This document shows, in pieces, positions 31,026 to 33,453 of a stretch of 33,453 nt of DNA (within the stretch, counting starts at the first letter, position 1; every line of letters begins with the position of its first letter). A model generated the notes under the pieces. It did not search any database, was not told the origin of the DNA, and saw only the letters and a list, made by a program, of their open reading frames with translations. Source of the DNA: an uncultured Flavobacteriales bacterium (lineage in GTDB: Bacteria; Bacteroidota; Bacteroidia; Flavobacteriales_D; Crocinitomicaceae); contig CAJJCU010000156.1 of the NCBI GenBank assembly GCA_905182775.1, forward strand, positions 1-33,453, read 5' to 3'. The position numbers were made by a program, and so were the translations under genes.

Positions 31026-32330
31026 ATGGGAACAATTCTGATCATAACCTTAATTGCATTTCTAACGGTCATTTTATTATTGACCTCAATGCTATTGTTT
31101 GTAAAGGCTAAAATTTCACCTAAAGGAAAATTGGTGATTGATATTAATAATGGCGAGAGAATGCTAGAAGTAGATGGTGGTGGCACCTTACTCAGTACAC
31201 TTGGAAGTTCAGGTATCTTTTTACCATCCGCATGCGGAGGCGGTGGAACTTGCGTTCAATGTATATGTCAAGTCAATGAAGGTGGCGGCGAAATCCTCCC
31301 AACTGAAGCTCCTCATTTCTCGAGAAAAGAAATTGCCTCTAACCATAGACTTGGATGTCAAGTTAAAGTAAAGGAAAATATGAAAATTCATATTGAAGAG
31401 GAAGTACTTGGTATTAAAGAATGGAAAGCTAAAGTTTCGTCAAACTATAATGTCGCTACCTACATTAAAGAATTCATTGTTGAAATTCCAGAAGACATGA
31501 ATTACAAAGCCGGTGGTTATATTCAAATTAATATTCCCGAAACAGAAGTTAAGTTTTCTGAAATGGATATTACAGCGCATCCTCAAGATCACCCAGGGGA
31601 ACCAAAGAAATTCGAAAAAGATTGGTCTGAAGGTAAATTTGCGATAAGAGACCTCGTTATGAAAAATAATGAAGAGGTTATACGGGCCTATTCAATGGCG
31701 TCTTATCCAGCAGAAGGAAGAAAAATCATGCTTAATGTTAGGGTTGCAGCTCCACCATGGGATCGCGCTAAAGACACCTGGGCAGATATCAACCCAGGAA
31801 TAGCATCTTCCTACATATTCGGACTTAAAGAAGGAGACGAGGTTACTATTTCAGGACCTTACGGTGAATTCTTTATCAATGAATCTGATGCCGAAATGCT
31901 TTACATCGGTGGTGGCGCGGGTATGGCACCAATGCGATCACATTTATATGAACTCTTCAAGACCCTTCAGACAGGAAGAAAAGTCACCTATTGGTATGGT
32001 GGTCGTTCAAGAGCCGAATTATTTTATATCCATTACTTTAGAGATTTGGAAAAAGAATTTCCAAATTTCAAATTCTTCTTAGTGCTTTCCGATGCATTAC
32101 CTGAAGATAATTGGGTTAATAAAGAAAATTGTGACGATCCTAATGGCGATGGTTTCAGTGGTTTTGTACACCAAGTTGTGATGGATCAATACCTTGAAAA
32201 ACATGAGGCTCCAGAAGACTTAGAAGTCTATTTCTGTGGTCCTCCTTTGATGAATCAAGCGGTAATAAAAATGTGCGATGATTGGGGTGTTCCTGATGAA
32301 AATGTAAGATTCGACGATTTCGGAGGATAA
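31026..32330 (+). CDS. nqrF: Na+-translocating NADH:quinone reductase subunit F (NADH entry)
   Basis: A 434-residue subunit that takes electrons from NADH. It has an N-terminal membrane helix (4-26), a plant-type ferredoxin domain with Cys 70, 76, 79 and 111 as ligands (SACGGGGTCVQC and LGCQV), the FAD site RAYSMAS (220-226), and the NADH-binding part GGGAGMAPMRSHL (295-307) and FCGPPLMNQ. The ligand spacing equals that of the V. cholerae subunit. It ends the operon; a bioF-like gene converges 12 bases downstream. NqrM, needed for the Fe centre, is not seen next to it. Confidence 0.96.
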   Translation: MGTILIITLIAFLTVILLLTSMLLFVKAKISPKGKLVIDINNGERMLEVDGGGTLLSTLGSSGIFLPSACGGGGTCVQCICQVNEGGGEILPTEAPHFSRKEIASNHRLGCQVKVKENMKIHIEEEVLGIKEWKAKVSSNYNVATYIKEFIVEIPEDMNYKAGGYIQINIPETEVKFSEMDITAHPQDHPGEPKKFEKDWSEGKFAIRDLVMKNNEEVIRAYSMASYPAEGRKIMLNVRVAAPPWDRAKDTWADINPGIASSYIFGLKEGDEVTISGPYGEFFINESDAEMLYIGGGAGMAPMRSHLYELFKTLQTGRKVTYWYGGRSRAELFYIHYFRDLEKEFPNFKFFLVLSDALPEDNWVNKENCDDPNGDGFSGFVHQVVMDQYLEKHEAPEDLEVYFCGPPLMNQAVIKMCDDWGVPDENVRFDDFGG

Positions 32331-32342
32331 GAATTAATTGAG

Positions 32343-33419
32343 TTATTTTAGCGCATTAGAAAGAAGTACTATATCTTCTTCAGTGTTATAGGAATGAATA
32401 CATATTCTTAATCTTGCCTTTCCCACAGGGACCGTTGGCGGCAAAATGCTTTTTGTATAAATACCTTTAGACTTAATTTTCAAAACAACTTCTTGAAGTG
32501 ATCTCGGTTCGAAAAACTCTAATATTTGAATAGGTGATTTTGTGTCCGATAAAAAATCAAGTCGGGTATTTAGTTTCCTGAAAAACGCAATATTCTTTTC
32601 TAATTCCTTTTGATTTTGAGCGATACTTTGACCGCCAACCAGAGCTTTTATTTTAGTGTAATCTCCTGAAGGCATTGCAGTAGAATAAATAAAAGACCGA
32701 GAAAAATTAATCAAATATTCTTTTAGCGAGAGCGTTCCTAAAACAACTGCTCCATGGTAGCCGAACCCCTTTCCAAAAGTTATTATTCGAGCAAAAACAC
32801 GAGAAGTAAGGCCTTCCTCATAGACTAATCCACGGCCAAGCGCTCCAAAAACACCACCTGTATGAGCCTCATCCACAATTAAATAGGCATTACAAGCCTC
32901 GCAAATCTCAACGAGTCTTTTCAAAGGAGAAAAATCACCATCCATAGAGTATAACGACTCTACAAGTACATAATTGGTCTTCGATTTACTTTTATTGAGC
33001 TTCTTTTGTAAATCCTCGCAATCATTATGCTTAAAAGCAATAGAGTCAGCGTAAGAAAGGCGAATCCCATCTCTTGAGCTTGCATGAATATATTGATCAT
33101 AAAAAACAGCATCTCCACGCTGTAAAACAGAAGACAAGAGTCCCAAATTTGCAGCGTAACCAGAATTAAAGACCAATGAAGCGGGTGACTGAAAGTGTGC
33201 CGCTAAAAAATGCTCACAATCTTCTGCTTCTATGGAATTTCCTGACAACAAACGAGAGCCTGTAGCCCCCTTATTTAGAGTATTTGAAGATTCGTTTTTT
33301 CTGGCCAAGCCAAGATAATCATTGGAAAAAAAATCCTTTTCAAGATCTGGAACGAAAAGCTCGCGAAATGCTCCGGATTCTTTTCGATCTAGCAACTTTT
33401 TTATAAGTTGCTCATTCAT
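32343..33419 (-). CDS. bioF: 8-amino-7-oxononanoate synthase family protein (BioF-type)
   Basis: A 358-residue PLP enzyme of the alpha-oxoamine synthase family, which joins pimeloyl-thioester and alanine in biotin synthesis. The PLP Lys is K217 in ITFGKGFGYHGAVVLG, the ring-binding Asp is D183 in IVDEAHTGG (DEAH, H186), and NDYLGLA and GATGSRLLSGN are the substrate-side motifs. FNSGYAANLGLLSS (84-97) positions the cofactor phosphate. Length is a little short of many family members (about 380). No other biotin genes are in the window, so a related acyl-CoA/amino-acid condensing function cannot be excluded. The gene starts 34 bases from the right edge, so its promoter is probably partly cut off. 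Confidence 0.88.
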   Translation of the reverse strand: MNEQLIKKLLDRKESGAFRELFVPDLEKDFFSNDYLGLARKNESSNTLNKGATGSRLLSGNSIEAEDCEHFLAAHFQSPASLVFNSGYAANLGLLSSVLQRGDAVFYDQYIHASSRDGIRLSYADSIAFKHNDCEDLQKKLNKSKSKTNYVLVESLYSMDGDFSPLKRLVEICEACNAYLIVDEAHTGGVFGALGRGLVYEEGLTSRVFARIITFGKGFGYHGAVVLGTLSLKEYLINFSRSFIYSTAMPSGDYTKIKALVGGQSIAQNQKELEKNIAFFRKLNTRLDFLSDTKSPIQILEFFEPRSLQEVVLKIKSKGIYTKSILPPTVPVGKARLRICIHSYNTEEDIVLLSNALK

Positions 33420-33453
33420 TCTAGAGAGTCAACTGTTCGCACTTTTCTCGGTG

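Noticed and set aside
1-33453. CRISPR arrays, transposases, integrases, toxin-antitoxin pairs and restriction or phage-defence genes
   Set aside because: I looked for short regularly spaced repeats, terminal inverted repeats and the typical protein motifs on both strands and saw none.

Overview
The window reads as one chromosomal stretch of a marine, aerobic member of the Bacteroidetes (class Flavobacteriia or close kin, such as the Cryomorphaceae or Crocinitomicaceae). The DNA is AT-rich, most starts lack a Shine-Dalgarno sequence, several genes are preceded by the Bacteroidetes -7 promoter element TAnnTTTG, and two large exported proteins carry type IX secretion (T9SS) sorting domains. A complete Na+-translocating NADH:quinone reductase operon and an NhaD Na+/H+ antiporter point to a saline habitat. 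I see no rRNA, tRNA, CRISPR array, insertion sequence, prophage or integron. Coding density is high and almost all genes are core housekeeping genes.

Layout. (1) 3-3958, plus strand: a tightly packed light and oxidative-stress run holding the C-terminal part of phytoene synthase, IPP isomerase, a 6-pyruvoyl-tetrahydropterin-synthase-like enzyme, a flavin reductase family protein, a class I DNA photolyase and a PrxQ/BCP peroxiredoxin. (2) 3961-6258: an acyl-CoA dehydrogenase (minus) divergent from anhydro-N-acetylmuramic acid kinase (plus). (3) 6338-11904, plus: a Glu/Leu/Phe/Val dehydrogenase, NhaD, an ExbB-ExbD-TonB-like energy-transduction set and FolC, with very small gaps. (4) 11951-14715, plus: pyrR-pyrB, a STAS-domain protein and RNase Z, then a small antisense membrane-protein ORF (14693-14899). 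(5) 15148-20809: two convergent T9SS cargo genes, a 1080-residue repeat protein with a type B (CHU_C) domain and an S8 subtilase with SprB-like repeats and a type A domain, separated by a strong bidirectional hairpin terminator. (6) 20975-23181, minus: an LptF/LptG-family permease and tgt, divergent from (7) 23257-25616, plus: a glycosyltransferase, an ECF-type sigma factor and rsmG; apaG converges on rsmG. (8) 26279-32330, plus: nqrABCDEF behind a promoter region that holds a perfect 19-bp palindrome. (9) 32343-33419, minus: a BioF-type enzyme.

How the genes work together. Region 1 couples isoprenoid and carotenoid supply with light-driven DNA repair, flavin and pterin chemistry and peroxide removal, so it looks like a photoprotection operon. 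NQR exports Na+ during respiration, and NhaD exchanges Na+ and H+, so the two together set the sodium and proton gradients. The ExbB/ExbD/TonB set would use the proton gradient to energise outer-membrane uptake. The T9SS cargoes need a secretion machine encoded elsewhere.

I found no clearly new multi-gene system. The items I rate highest are the photoprotection run with an animal-type pterin synthase motif, the palindrome ahead of nqrA, the reduced zinc site in Tgt, the paired internal duplications in the 1080-residue protein, and the apparently leaderless pyrR promoter. All calls come from reading the sequence; no database search was possible.
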